Shown here piece by piece: positions 23,281-31,116 of a DNA stretch of 64,000 nt (positions are counted from its first letter, which is position 1; every line of letters begins with the position of its first letter). The translations under genes and the position numbers were made by a program. The stretch is from NCBI RefSeq assembly GCF_003350475.1, contig NZ_QQAV01000001.1, positions 1,428,526-1,492,525 of the forward strand, in the 5' to 3' direction. Under the pieces are notes generated by a model. The model did not search any database, was not told the DNA's origin, and worked only from the letters and a program-made list of their open reading frames with translations. This DNA comes from Pseudacidovorax intermedius. GTDB taxonomy: Bacteria; Pseudomonadota; Gammaproteobacteria; Burkholderiales; Burkholderiaceae_C.

Positions 23281-23328
23281 CGCGGATTCTTCTCTATTGC
23301 CGTGGTACGGGCGACGGGTTGCAGGTCA
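23281..23328 (-). repeat. Terminal inverted repeat, right end of the IS3 element
   Basis: The reverse complement begins TGACCTGCAACCC and carries CCCGTACCA and GAATCCGC, matching the left end. Position 23328 is the last base of the element. The 242 bp from here to the phytochrome gene contain no gene that I can see and should hold its promoter. Confidence 0.75.
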
Positions 23329-23570
23329 GCCCGGACCGCTACCCGCGCCTTGCCTCTGCGTGATGAATGGCTGGCCTTCCGGCGGCTGTCATCGATGGGC
23401 GCTCGACCCGCTTGGCATCGTCCGTCGGGCGTGGTGTTCCAGGAATCGCTGTCGCGTGTCGGCCTGTGCCTACAAGGCCGCCCCGCAAAAGCTGAGAAGC
23501 TCCACCACCTTTTGTCCGCCCCCGATTCCCCGGTCTGCCACCTTCGCCGTGAGCGCGCCCATCCATCCGC

Positions 23571-25817
23571 ATGACTTCGCCCCCTGCCTCTCCCGCGCTC
23601 ACGCCAACCCCGGGCCCGGAGTCCGCCGACCTGGCGCGCTGCGAGGACGAGCCGATCCGCATTCCCGGCGCCATTCAGCCGCATGGCCGGTTGCTGGTGA
23701 TCGACATTGCCACCGGCCGGCAGTCCGCATGGAGCGCCAATTGGCCGGAGCATGAGCGCCACGCGGCCGTGGCCGAGCTGCTGGCCCGCGGGCTGCAGGC
23801 GCTCCCGGAGCAGGCCTTCCCCGTGCCGCTGGGCAGCTTCGCGGTGGGCGAGGGCGGCCACATGCACGCCTCGGCCCATGCCCGCGATGGCCGGCTCATC
23901 GTGGAGTTCGAGCCGCCGCAGGAAGAGCCCGCCCACGGAAGCACCTCCATCTACACGGTGGCACGCGCCTTCATGCCGCGGCTGCAGGCCGTGGACGACA
24001 TCGAGGAACTGGCTGTGCTGGCCGTCGCCGAGATGAAGCAGCTCAGCGGCTTCGGCCGCTGCCTGCTCTACCGCTTCGACGAGAACAACGACGGCCGCGT
24101 GCTGGCCGAGGTGGCCGACGACGGCTACGAGCGCTACACGGGCCACCATTTCCCCGCCTCCGACATCCCGGCGCAGGCGCGTGACCTGTACACGCTCAAC
24201 CACTTCCGCATCATCCCCGACGCCAACTACACGCCGGTGCCGCTGATCGGGCCGGGCGACGAGCGGCCGGTGGACCTGTCGCAGTCGGGCCTGCGCAGCG
24301 TCTCGCCGGTGCACCTCGAGTACATGCGCAACATGGGCACGCTGGCGTCGATGTCGGTGTCGCTGGTGGTGCAGGGGCGCCTGTGGGGCCTGATCTCCTG
24401 CCACAACCATCAGCCGCGCCACCTGGCGCCCACCACGCGCCTGGCCTGCGAGCACCTCGGACGGCTGGTGTCGCTGCAGATCCAGGCCAAGGAAAGCAAT
24501 GCCTCGGCGGCCCAGCGGCTGGAACTGCGCAAGCTGATCCTGGAGATCGTCTCCCACCTGTCCGACAGCGATGCCAGCCTGCAGCGCCTGCTCGCCGAGC
24601 CGGCACCCCTGCTGCGGCTGGCGCGCGCCGCCGGCGCGGCCGTGGTGCTCGACGACGAGGTCTGGACCACGGGCGAGACCCCGCCCAAGTCCGAGGTGCT
24701 GGCCCTGGCCAGCTGGATCGCCGGCCTGGAAGAGCCGGTCTACGCCAACGACGCCGTGAGCCCGCACACCGTGCCGGCATGGTCGGCAGGCCAGGAGATC
24801 GCCGGCTGCCTGGCGGTGTCGATCTCGCAGGTGCACCGGCATCTGGTGCTGTGGTTCCGGCCGGAGCATGTGCGCACCATCACCTGGGCGGGCGACCCCC
24901 GCAAGGAAGTGCGGCCGGAAGACGGCCGAATCCATCCGCGGCGCAGCTTCTCCAGCTGGGCGCAGAAGATCCGCGGCCGCAGCCTGCCCTGGACTGCCGA
25001 GGAGCGCGCCGCGGCCGACGAACTGCGCCAGGCCCTCATCGGCATCGTGCTGCGGCGTGCCGAGGAGATGGCCGCGGTGGCCACGGAACTCAGCCGCGTC
25101 AACCGCGAGCTGGAGGCCTTCTCGTACACCGTCTCGCACGACCTGCGCGCGCCCATGCGCCACATCGCCGGCTTCGTGGACCTGGTGGTCGACATGGAAG
25201 GACGCCAGCTGTCCGAGCGGGCGCTGCGCTACCTCTCCAACGTCAAGGACGCGGCGGCCTTCGCCGGCGAGCTGGTCGACGCGTTGCTCGACTTCTCGCG
25301 CATGGGCCGCACGGCGCTCAAGCTGCGGCCGGTCAAGATGGCGGACCTGATCGAGGGGCTGATCCATGAGCTCTCGCGCGGCGATGCCGCCCGCGGCGTG
25401 CAGTGGACGGTGGACGCCCCCTTGCCCGTGCTGGAGGCCGACCCACTGCTGCTGCAGGTGGCCACCCGCAACCTGCTGGCCAATGCGCTCAAGTACACCC
25501 GCGGCGCCAGCCCGGCCGTGATCCGGGTGCGAGCCATCCGCGAGGCGGACGGCAGCGGCATCGAGGTCGAGGACAATGGCGTCGGCTTCGAAATGAAGTA
25601 CGTGGGCAAGCTCTTCGGCGTGTTCCAGCGGCTGCATTCCGCGGAAGAGTTCGAGGGCACCGGCATCGGCCTGGCCAACGTCAAGCGCATCGTGGAGCGT
25701 CATGGCGGCCGGGTCTGGGCGCATGGCGAACCCGGTCGCGGTGCCCGCTTCGGCTTCGTGCTGCCCCCCCATCCCCCAGGTCCCGCGCAGGATGCGCCCG
25801 GAGAACTTCATGCTTAA
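23571..25817 (+). CDS. bphP: Bacteriophytochrome photoreceptor histidine kinase
   Basis: This 748-residue kinase has the order PAS-GAF-PHY-HisKA-HATPase. C24 in LARCEDEPIRIPGAIQPHG is the biliverdin-attachment cysteine of bacterial phytochromes. The GAF domain carries the DIP motif at 198-200, and the PHY tongue has PRRSF at 456-460. The phospho-acceptor is H523 in SYTVSHDLRAPM, and the ATPase G2 box reads GTGIGLANV. It should sense red/far-red light in the cytoplasm. The stop overlaps the next start by 8 nt. No heme oxygenase gene is adjacent. Confidence 0.95.
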   Translation: MTSPPASPALTPTPGPESADLARCEDEPIRIPGAIQPHGRLLVIDIATGRQSAWSANWPEHERHAAVAELLARGLQALPEQAFPVPLGSFAVGEGGHMHASAHARDGRLIVEFEPPQEEPAHGSTSIYTVARAFMPRLQAVDDIEELAVLAVAEMKQLSGFGRCLLYRFDENNDGRVLAEVADDGYERYTGHHFPASDIPAQARDLYTLNHFRIIPDANYTPVPLIGPGDERPVDLSQSGLRSVSPVHLEYMRNMGTLASMSVSLVVQGRLWGLISCHNHQPRHLAPTTRLACEHLGRLVSLQIQAKESNASAAQRLELRKLILEIVSHLSDSDASLQRLLAEPAPLLRLARAAGAAVVLDDEVWTTGETPPKSEVLALASWIAGLEEPVYANDAVSPHTVPAWSAGQEIAGCLAVSISQVHRHLVLWFRPEHVRTITWAGDPRKEVRPEDGRIHPRRSFSSWAQKIRGRSLPWTAEERAAADELRQALIGIVLRRAEEMAAVATELSRVNRELEAFSYTVSHDLRAPMRHIAGFVDLVVDMEGRQLSERALRYLSNVKDAAAFAGELVDALLDFSRMGRTALKLRPVKMADLIEGLIHELSRGDAARGVQWTVDAPLPVLEADPLLLQVATRNLLANALKYTRGASPAVIRVRAIREADGSGIEVEDNGVGFEMKYVGKLFGVFQRLHSAEEFEGTGIGLANVKRIVERHGGRVWAHGEPGRGARFGFVLPPHPPGPAQDAPGELHA

Positions 25818-26268
25818 GCCCATCTTGCTGGTCGAGGACGACAAGCGGGACCTCGAACTCACCCTCATGGCGCTCGAACGCAGCCAGCTGGCCAACGAGG
25901 TCATCACCGTGCGCGACGGCGCGCAGGCGCTGGCCTACCTCAACCAGGAAGGCGAGTTCGCCGACCGCGGCACGGGCAATCCGGCGGTCATCCTGCTGGA
26001 CCTCAAGCTGCCCAAGGTCGACGGTCTGGAGGTGCTGGAGCAGGTGCGCGCCAATCCCAGCCTGCGCAGCGTGCCGGTGGTGATGCTCACCTCCTCGCAG
26101 CAGGAATCCGACGTGCTGCGCAGCTACGAGCTGGGCGTCAATGCCTACGTGGTCAAGCCGGTGGACTTCAAGCAGTTCGTCTCGGCCATCGCCGACCTGG
26201 GCGTGTTCTGGGCGGTGCTCAACGAGCCGCCGCCCGGCTCGGTCAAGACCTCGCGCCGCTATGAGTGA
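25810..26268 (+). CDS. Single-domain response regulator of the phytochrome operon
   Basis: The 152-residue stand-alone receiver has acidic residues ED-D near 10-11, phospho-acceptor D64 in ILLDLKLPKVDG, and K116 in VVKPVD. It resembles the Rcp1-type receivers that accept phosphate from phytochromes. It has no output domain, so it probably passes phosphate on or acts by protein contact. The ATG overlaps the bphP stop and its own TGA overlaps the next ATG, each by 8 nt. Confidence 0.93.
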   Translation: MLKPILLVEDDKRDLELTLMALERSQLANEVITVRDGAQALAYLNQEGEFADRGTGNPAVILLDLKLPKVDGLEVLEQVRANPSLRSVPVVMLTSSQQESDVLRSYELGVNAYVVKPVDFKQFVSAIADLGVFWAVLNEPPPGSVKTSRRYE

Positions 26269-28288
26269 ACGGGCGGCCGCCGGCGCGGGCTCTGCCGCCC
26301 GGCCCGCTGCGGCGGGGGGCGCACTGGCGCCCTTGCGGGTGCTGATGCTGGAAGACTCGGTCTTCGATGCCGAGTTGCTGATGGAGGCACTGTTGCGTGC
26401 GTATCCGCATGCGAAGGTCAACACGGTGCGCGACGAAGCCGGCTATGCCGAGGCCCTGCGGCAGGAGCGCTTCGAGCTCATCCTGTCGGACTTCGAGCTG
26501 CCCGGCTACTCCGGCCAGCAGGCGCTGGAGCTGGCGCGCAGCCTGGCGCCGCAGGTGCCCTTCGTCTTCGTCTCGGGCGTCATCGGCGAGGACAACGCCG
26601 TCGAGCTGCTGCGCCAGGGCGCCACCGACTATGTGAGCAAGGGCCGCCTGTCGCGTCTGCCCATGGTGGTGGACCGCGCGCTGCGCGAGGTGGCGGTGCG
26701 CGACGGGCGGGTGCGCGCCGAGCGCGCCCTGCAGGACAACGACCTGCTCTTCGGCCGCCTGGTCGATTCGCTGGCGGACTATGCGGTGGTGCTGCTGGAT
26801 GCCCAGGCGCGCGTGCTGCGCTGGAACCTGGGTGCGCGCCAGATCTTCGGCTCGGTCGAGTCGGAGGCCCTGGGCCGCGGCCTGCATGAATTCCTCACGA
26901 GTCGCGAAGGGCCGCAGCCCATGGAGTGGCTGCACGCCAGCTGCGCGGGCGGCAGCTTCAACGCGCAGCTGTGGCTGCAGCCCCTGCACGGCGAGCCCTG
27001 CTGGGCCGACGTGGTCGTGGCCTGCCTGGACGCCGAAACCTCGGCCGCCGCGCCGCCCGTGGCCACCAGCCGCGTGCGCTATTGCCTGATCATCCGCGAC
27101 CGCACCGCCGAGCACCGCAATGCCGAAGCCCTGCGTGCCGCCGTCGCCCGGGCCGAAGCGGCGCAGGAAGAAATGGCCCGCGCCAACGAGGCCAAGGACC
27201 GCTTCCTGGCCATCGTGTCGCACGAGCTGCGCAATCCGCTGGCGGCGGTCTCCTTCGCCGCCCAGCTGCTGCAGCGCCTGGCCACCGTGCCCGAGCGCCA
27301 CAAGGACCTGATCCCCGGCATCCGTCGCAACGTCGAGCTGGAGGCGCGCCTCATCGACGACCTGCTGGACGTCTCCACCATCACCAGCGGCAAGCTGAGC
27401 CTGCGGGCCGACAGGCTGGACGCGGCCTCGCTGCCCGCCGAGGTGGGCGAGATGATGCGCGGCGCGCTGGCCGACAAGAAGCTCAAGCTCAGCGTGCGGG
27501 GCGTGGCCGAGGGGGCGTGGGTGCGGGCCGATGCGGCGCGCATCAAGCAGGTGATCGCCAATCTGCTGCGCAACGCCATCAAGTTCAGTCCGGCCGGCGC
27601 CACCATCCGGCTCGAATCCGAGGTGAATGACGGGCATTTCGTCGTGCGCGTGGTCGACCACGGCATCGGCATCGCGCCCGACGCGCTGGAGCGCATCTTC
27701 AAGGCCTTCGAGCAGGCCGACCGCGAGGTGGCGCGCCAGTTCGGCGGGTTGGGCCTGGGCCTGGCCATCGCGCGGCACCTGGTCATCGAGCATGGCGGCA
27801 TGCTCACCGCTACCAGTGCGGGGCCCGGCCAGGGCGCCACCTTCGAGATGCGCCTGCCGCTGGCCGACCGCGAGGAGACCCAGCCCCTGCGCGTCGCGCC
27901 CACCCTGCCGCCGGCCCCCGCCGCTGCCCAGGGCGCCCGGGTGCTCATGGTGGAGGACAACGTCCAGGCGGCCGAGCTGCTGATGCTCTTCCTGCAGGAC
28001 TACGGCTATGTCATCACGCATGCCGCCTCGGTGGCCGAGGGGCTGGCCTGCGCCGCGCAGAAGGAGTTCGACATCGTCCTCACCGACCTGGGCCTGCCCG
28101 ACGGCAGCGGCGTGGAGATCGGCCGCGCCCTCGGTGCCCGGCTGCCCGTGGTGGCGCTGAGCGGCTACGGCAGTCCCATCGACCGCCAGCGCACCCAGGC
28201 CGCCGGCTTTGCCGCGCACCTGATCAAGCCGGCGGACCCGGAGGCGGTGCACGAGACGCTGCAGGCGGCCTTGCGCAGCGCGGCCTGA
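26261..28288 (+). CDS. Hybrid histidine kinase (REC-PAS-HisKA-HATPase-REC)
   Basis: The 675-residue protein starts with a receiver (D77 in ILSDFELPGYSG). A PAS domain follows (FGRLVDSLADYAVVLLD), then HisKA with H321 in FLAIVSHELRNPLAAV, a HATPase with FGGLGLGLAIAR, and a C-terminal receiver with D609 in LTDLGLPDGSG. No transmembrane helix is visible, so it is cytoplasmic. An N-terminal receiver suggests that it takes phosphate or a regulatory signal from the phytochrome or the small receiver. The output is unknown because no DNA-binding domain is present in the operon. Confidence 0.92.
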   Translation: MSERAAAGAGSAARPAAAGGALAPLRVLMLEDSVFDAELLMEALLRAYPHAKVNTVRDEAGYAEALRQERFELILSDFELPGYSGQQALELARSLAPQVPFVFVSGVIGEDNAVELLRQGATDYVSKGRLSRLPMVVDRALREVAVRDGRVRAERALQDNDLLFGRLVDSLADYAVVLLDAQARVLRWNLGARQIFGSVESEALGRGLHEFLTSREGPQPMEWLHASCAGGSFNAQLWLQPLHGEPCWADVVVACLDAETSAAAPPVATSRVRYCLIIRDRTAEHRNAEALRAAVARAEAAQEEMARANEAKDRFLAIVSHELRNPLAAVSFAAQLLQRLATVPERHKDLIPGIRRNVELEARLIDDLLDVSTITSGKLSLRADRLDAASLPAEVGEMMRGALADKKLKLSVRGVAEGAWVRADAARIKQVIANLLRNAIKFSPAGATIRLESEVNDGHFVVRVVDHGIGIAPDALERIFKAFEQADREVARQFGGLGLGLAIARHLVIEHGGMLTATSAGPGQGATFEMRLPLADREETQPLRVAPTLPPAPAAAQGARVLMVEDNVQAAELLMLFLQDYGYVITHAASVAEGLACAAQKEFDIVLTDLGLPDGSGVEIGRALGARLPVVALSGYGSPIDRQRTQAAGFAAHLIKPADPEAVHETLQAALRSAA

Positions 28289-28396
28289 GCGACGCTGGGC
28301 CGCGTCAGGCCTGGACGGGCCTGCGGCGCACGGGCGACCTGCGCGCGGGCCGGCCGGCCTCATCCGGCCGTCAGCCTCGTCATGCCAGAGTGTTCG

Positions 28397-29341
28397 TCAG
28401 CCCTGGACGGTCACCGGCGGCAGGCTGCCGCCATCCCTGAGCGGCACCGCCAGGTCGGCCAGCAGCGGCAGCACCTGCTGCGCAGCGCGCTCGCCCTCGG
28501 CGATGGCCGCGGCGGCGCGGTGGAAGTCCATCGCGGCGATGTCCGACAGGCGCGGACGCACCATCACGTCCGCGGGTTCGCCGGCCATGCGGCTCTGGGT
28601 GATGCGCACCTGCATGATGTTGAGGCTGGTGCCCAGCACGTCCAGCAGCGAGGGCATCTCCGTGCCGCTGCCGGCGGGTGCACGGGGCGCCGGCCGCAGC
28701 TTGCCGAGCACCGTGGCCAGCACCCCGGCCTTGGGCAGCTCGGCCACGGACGTGCCATCGGTGGAGGCGGTGCGGTTGCGCCGGCCGATCAGGTCCCAGT
28801 TGAGGTCCACGGCGATCACCAGGTCGGCGCCCATGGCGCGACACAGCGACACCGGGATCGGGTTGACCAGCCCGCCGTCCACCAGCAGCCGGTCCTCCTG
28901 CTGCGTCGGCGTAAACAGGCCGGGCAAGGCCATGGAGGCGCGCACGGCGTCGATCACCGGCCCTTCGCGCAGCCACACCTCGCGGCCTGTCGCCAGCTCG
29001 GTCGCCACGCAGCCGAAGGCCTTGGGCAGGTCGGCGAAATCCGGGTCCTGCGAATGCTCGCGGAAGAATTTCAGCAGCTTGCCGCCTTCGATCAGCCCGC
29101 CGCCCATCTTGAGGTCCAGCATGGCCACCGTGCCCGACCAGGTGAGCTTGCGCACCCAGTCTTCCAGCCAGTCGAGCCGGCCCGCCGCATAGATGGCGCC
29201 GACCAGCGCGCCGATGGAGGTGCCGCAGACCACGTCGGGCGCATAGCCCGCCTGCTCCAGGGTGCGGATCACCCCGATGTGCGACCAGCCCCGCGCCGAG
29301 CCGCTGCCCAGCGCCAGGCCGATGCGGGGACGTCTTGCCAT
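28397..29341 (-). CDS. RssA-like patatin phospholipase
   Basis: The 314-residue protein has the patatin fold: glycine-rich oxyanion loop GLALGSGSARGWSHIG, nucleophile S42 in GTSIG, and catalytic D155 in VDGGLVNPIP. Family members are serine lipid acyl hydrolases. No signal peptide is seen. It converges with the phytochrome operon and lies downstream of pldA on the same strand, separated by a GC-rich repeat. The true substrate cannot be told from sequence. Confidence 0.88.
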   Translation of the reverse strand: MARRPRIGLALGSGSARGWSHIGVIRTLEQAGYAPDVVCGTSIGALVGAIYAAGRLDWLEDWVRKLTWSGTVAMLDLKMGGGLIEGGKLLKFFREHSQDPDFADLPKAFGCVATELATGREVWLREGPVIDAVRASMALPGLFTPTQQEDRLLVDGGLVNPIPVSLCRAMGADLVIAVDLNWDLIGRRNRTASTDGTSVAELPKAGVLATVLGKLRPAPRAPAGSGTEMPSLLDVLGTSLNIMQVRITQSRMAGEPADVMVRPRLSDIAAMDFHRAAAAIAEGERAAQQVLPLLADLAVPLRDGGSLPPVTVQG

Positions 29342-29370
29342 GATCAGATGAGCTTGTCGATATTTCGAGC

Positions 29371-29486
29371 GGCCGCGGAGCAGGCCACGTCAGGGCACCT
29401 GCGGAACCGGCTTCGCCGGGCTGCTGGGTGCGCCCCCTGGAGGGGGGAGGCGGCTACACGCAGTGAGCAAGCAACGGGGGTGGGCA
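29371..29486. repeat. Dispersed intergenic repeat, copy A
   Basis: This GC-rich stretch directly beyond the pldA stop shares blocks GGCCGCGGAGCAGGCCA, CAGGGCACC, GGTGCGCCCCC and GGAGGGGGGAG with an inverted copy at 51549-51669. The CCCCCTGGAGGGGG core can form a hairpin. Both copies lie just beyond a stop codon, so they may serve as transcript ends. Confidence 0.6.
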
Positions 29487-30734
29487 TCAAAAATCCACGA
29501 GGCTGACGCCGACCGAAAGGACGGTGCGCTTGCGGTTGTAGTCGACCAGCGTGTCGCCGTAGCCGTGGAACAGCTGCACATGGAAGCGCAGGTCGCTCTT
29601 GGCCGGGTCGCCGATGGCGCGCAGCCATTCGAGGCGCACCGAGCCCTTGCCGCTGCCGCCGACCATGCCGCGCACCGTGCCGCGCAGCGTGTTGACCGGG
29701 TCCATGTTCCAGGTGCCGATGATCTCGCTGTGGCCGAGGTACTTGGTGATGTCCGGGTTGTCGTCGTCGGCTTCGCTTTCGTGAATGCGATGCCACACAC
29801 GGGCGGTGATGGCGAAGCGGTTGTCCAGCTCCACACCGCCCATCAGGTAGACGCGGTTCCAGCTGCGCGACAGCGGCAGGCTCTGGCCGTTGGACTGGTG
29901 CACCAGCCCCAGACCCGCATAGCGCCAGCGCCAGCCGCCGGGCAGGTTCAGGTCGATGGGGTAGGCGTACATGAGCTCGGGCTCATGGTCCGTGGTGCGG
30001 AAGGGCCGCGACAGGTCCGAATTGAACACCTGCCACGTCGACTGCTGCGTGTAGCCGAACCAGAGCGAGTCGCGGCGCAGCGGGTCGCTGCGGGTGAGCA
30101 GGCCTTCGGCCAGCTTGGTGCGCACCGAAAGCCCGATGCGCATTTCGCTCGGCTGGTAGGCGGTGGCCGTGCCGGTATGGCCTTCGGCGGGCGAGGTAGG
30201 CGTCTGCGGCCGGCCATCGGCGGTGGAGATCGACACGTTCAGCGGCCGATAGCCGCGGAAGGTGAAGGTGCCGCAGCTGCTGCCTTCTTCGAGCTCCCAG
30301 AAGCGCGAGAGGACCGAGTACTGGCGGTCGCGGCAGCCCTCGGTCTGGGCGAAGGCGATCACGCGCGTGGCGGGTTGGGCCACGTCCACGGGCTTGTCCA
30401 CCGCGGGCGCATCCGGCGGCTGGGCCGTGGCCAGTGCGGGCGGGGCCGGTGGCAGCGTGGCGGCCGGCGCCTGCTGCTGCAGGGCCCAGCGGTCGAAGCA
30501 GGCCAGCCGCGCGGCGTTGTCGGTGGACAGCCGCGCACATTGCTGCCAGGTGAGCTGGGCGTCCGCGAGCGGGCTGGGGGGAAGGCCGGGCGCGGGGGCG
30601 GCCTGGGCCGGGGCGGGCATCTGGGCCTGGGCGGTCCAGGGCAGGGCCAGCGCCGTCAGTGCCAGGAAGCTCAGGGTGAGGGGCGTTTGCGCAGAACGAC
30701 GGGCACGCTCTGCTCGGTGGCGGTGTTGCGCCAT
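29487..30734 (-). CDS. pldA: Outer-membrane phospholipase A (OMPLA)
   Basis: The 415-residue precursor has a signal peptide (LTLSFLALTALALPWTAQAQ). A proline/alanine-rich linker follows, then the beta-barrel OMPLA domain. The catalytic motif GLVHQSNGQS places His and Ser at about residues 279 and 281, with Asn directly after. OMPLA hydrolyses misplaced phospholipids in the outer-membrane outer leaflet. ATG 30734 has AGGAG upstream. An ATG 24 nt further upstream is possible. The 5' end overlaps the lipoprotein gene by 64 nt in another frame. Confidence 0.9.
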   Translation of the reverse strand: MAQHRHRAERARRSAQTPLTLSFLALTALALPWTAQAQMPAPAQAAPAPGLPPSPLADAQLTWQQCARLSTDNAARLACFDRWALQQQAPAATLPPAPPALATAQPPDAPAVDKPVDVAQPATRVIAFAQTEGCRDRQYSVLSRFWELEEGSSCGTFTFRGYRPLNVSISTADGRPQTPTSPAEGHTGTATAYQPSEMRIGLSVRTKLAEGLLTRSDPLRRDSLWFGYTQQSTWQVFNSDLSRPFRTTDHEPELMYAYPIDLNLPGGWRWRYAGLGLVHQSNGQSLPLSRSWNRVYLMGGVELDNRFAITARVWHRIHESEADDDNPDITKYLGHSEIIGTWNMDPVNTLRGTVRGMVGGSGKGSVRLEWLRAIGDPAKSDLRFHVQLFHGYGDTLVDYNRKRTVLSVGVSLVDF

Positions 30735-31096
30735 GTTCCAGTGAACTCCTTGCCGCACGAGGCGGGCTGCAGGTCTGTGGTCCAGACCGCGCTGATCGTG
30801 CGGCCGTCCCGGGATTCGTCGAGGCTGAGCTGACCGTCAGGATTGACGTCGCCCGCCAGCTGGGCCAGCGGGGAGCCGGCCCTGGCGATGGTGCCACGCA
30901 CGCTGCCGGCATATTCCGGATGCGGGCGCAATTCGACGTCGGCCAGGGCGCCGTTCTGGCCGAAGCGCGCATCCCACCAGCCATAGAGGTCCGAGGGCTT
31001 CATGTCGCTGGCCGTGGCGGGACAGCCGGGCGGAACCCGGGTGCTCATGCAGCCGGTGACCGCCAGCGCGATCAGCAAAGGGGGCAGAAGGCGCAT
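30671..31096 (-). CDS. Small lipoprotein of unknown function
   Basis: The 141-residue protein has an N-terminal lipoprotein signal with lipobox LAVTGC, so it is probably acylated at C16. The mature part includes LYGWWDARFGQNGALADVEL and a C-terminal FTGTWRNTATEQSVPVVLRKR. This suggests a small lipocalin-like beta fold, though I cannot name a family. It lies 20 bp after rep and overlaps the start of pldA, so it probably shares their transcript. Envelope location is supported; function is not. Confidence 0.75.
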   Translation of the reverse strand: MRLLPPLLIALAVTGCMSTRVPPGCPATASDMKPSDLYGWWDARFGQNGALADVELRPHPEYAGSVRGTIARAGSPLAQLAGDVNPDGQLSLDESRDGRTISAVWTTDLQPASCGKEFTGTWRNTATEQSVPVVLRKRPSP

Positions 31097-31116
31097 CGGC
31101 GGGTCCTCGGGATGTG

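Larger units (their letters stand above)
18391..23328. mobile_element. Decayed genomic island in tRNA-Phe
   Basis: The block holds a P4-type integrase next to tRNA-Phe, an AbiE toxin-antitoxin pair, fragments of two other toxin-antitoxin genes and an IS3-family element. Housekeeping-type genes flank both sides. I found no copy of the tRNA-Phe 3' end at the right edge, so attR appears to be missing. The right limit is set at the outer end of the IS element. The left limit is somewhere inside the 3' half of the tRNA gene. Confidence 0.65.
22075..23328 (-). mobile_element. IS3-family insertion sequence, 1254 bp
   Basis: The element is bounded by imperfect inverted repeats beginning TGACCTGC at both ends and encodes orfA and orfB on the minus strand in different frames. 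Size and organisation fit the IS3 family. The flanks are ...CGCA on the left and GCCC... on the right, so no 3- or 4-bp target duplication is visible. I did not assign a subgroup. Confidence 0.85.

Noticed and set aside
23329-23570. Short coding frame between the IS element and bphP
   Set aside because: No start with a ribosome site and no protein-like pattern; treated as promoter-bearing spacer.
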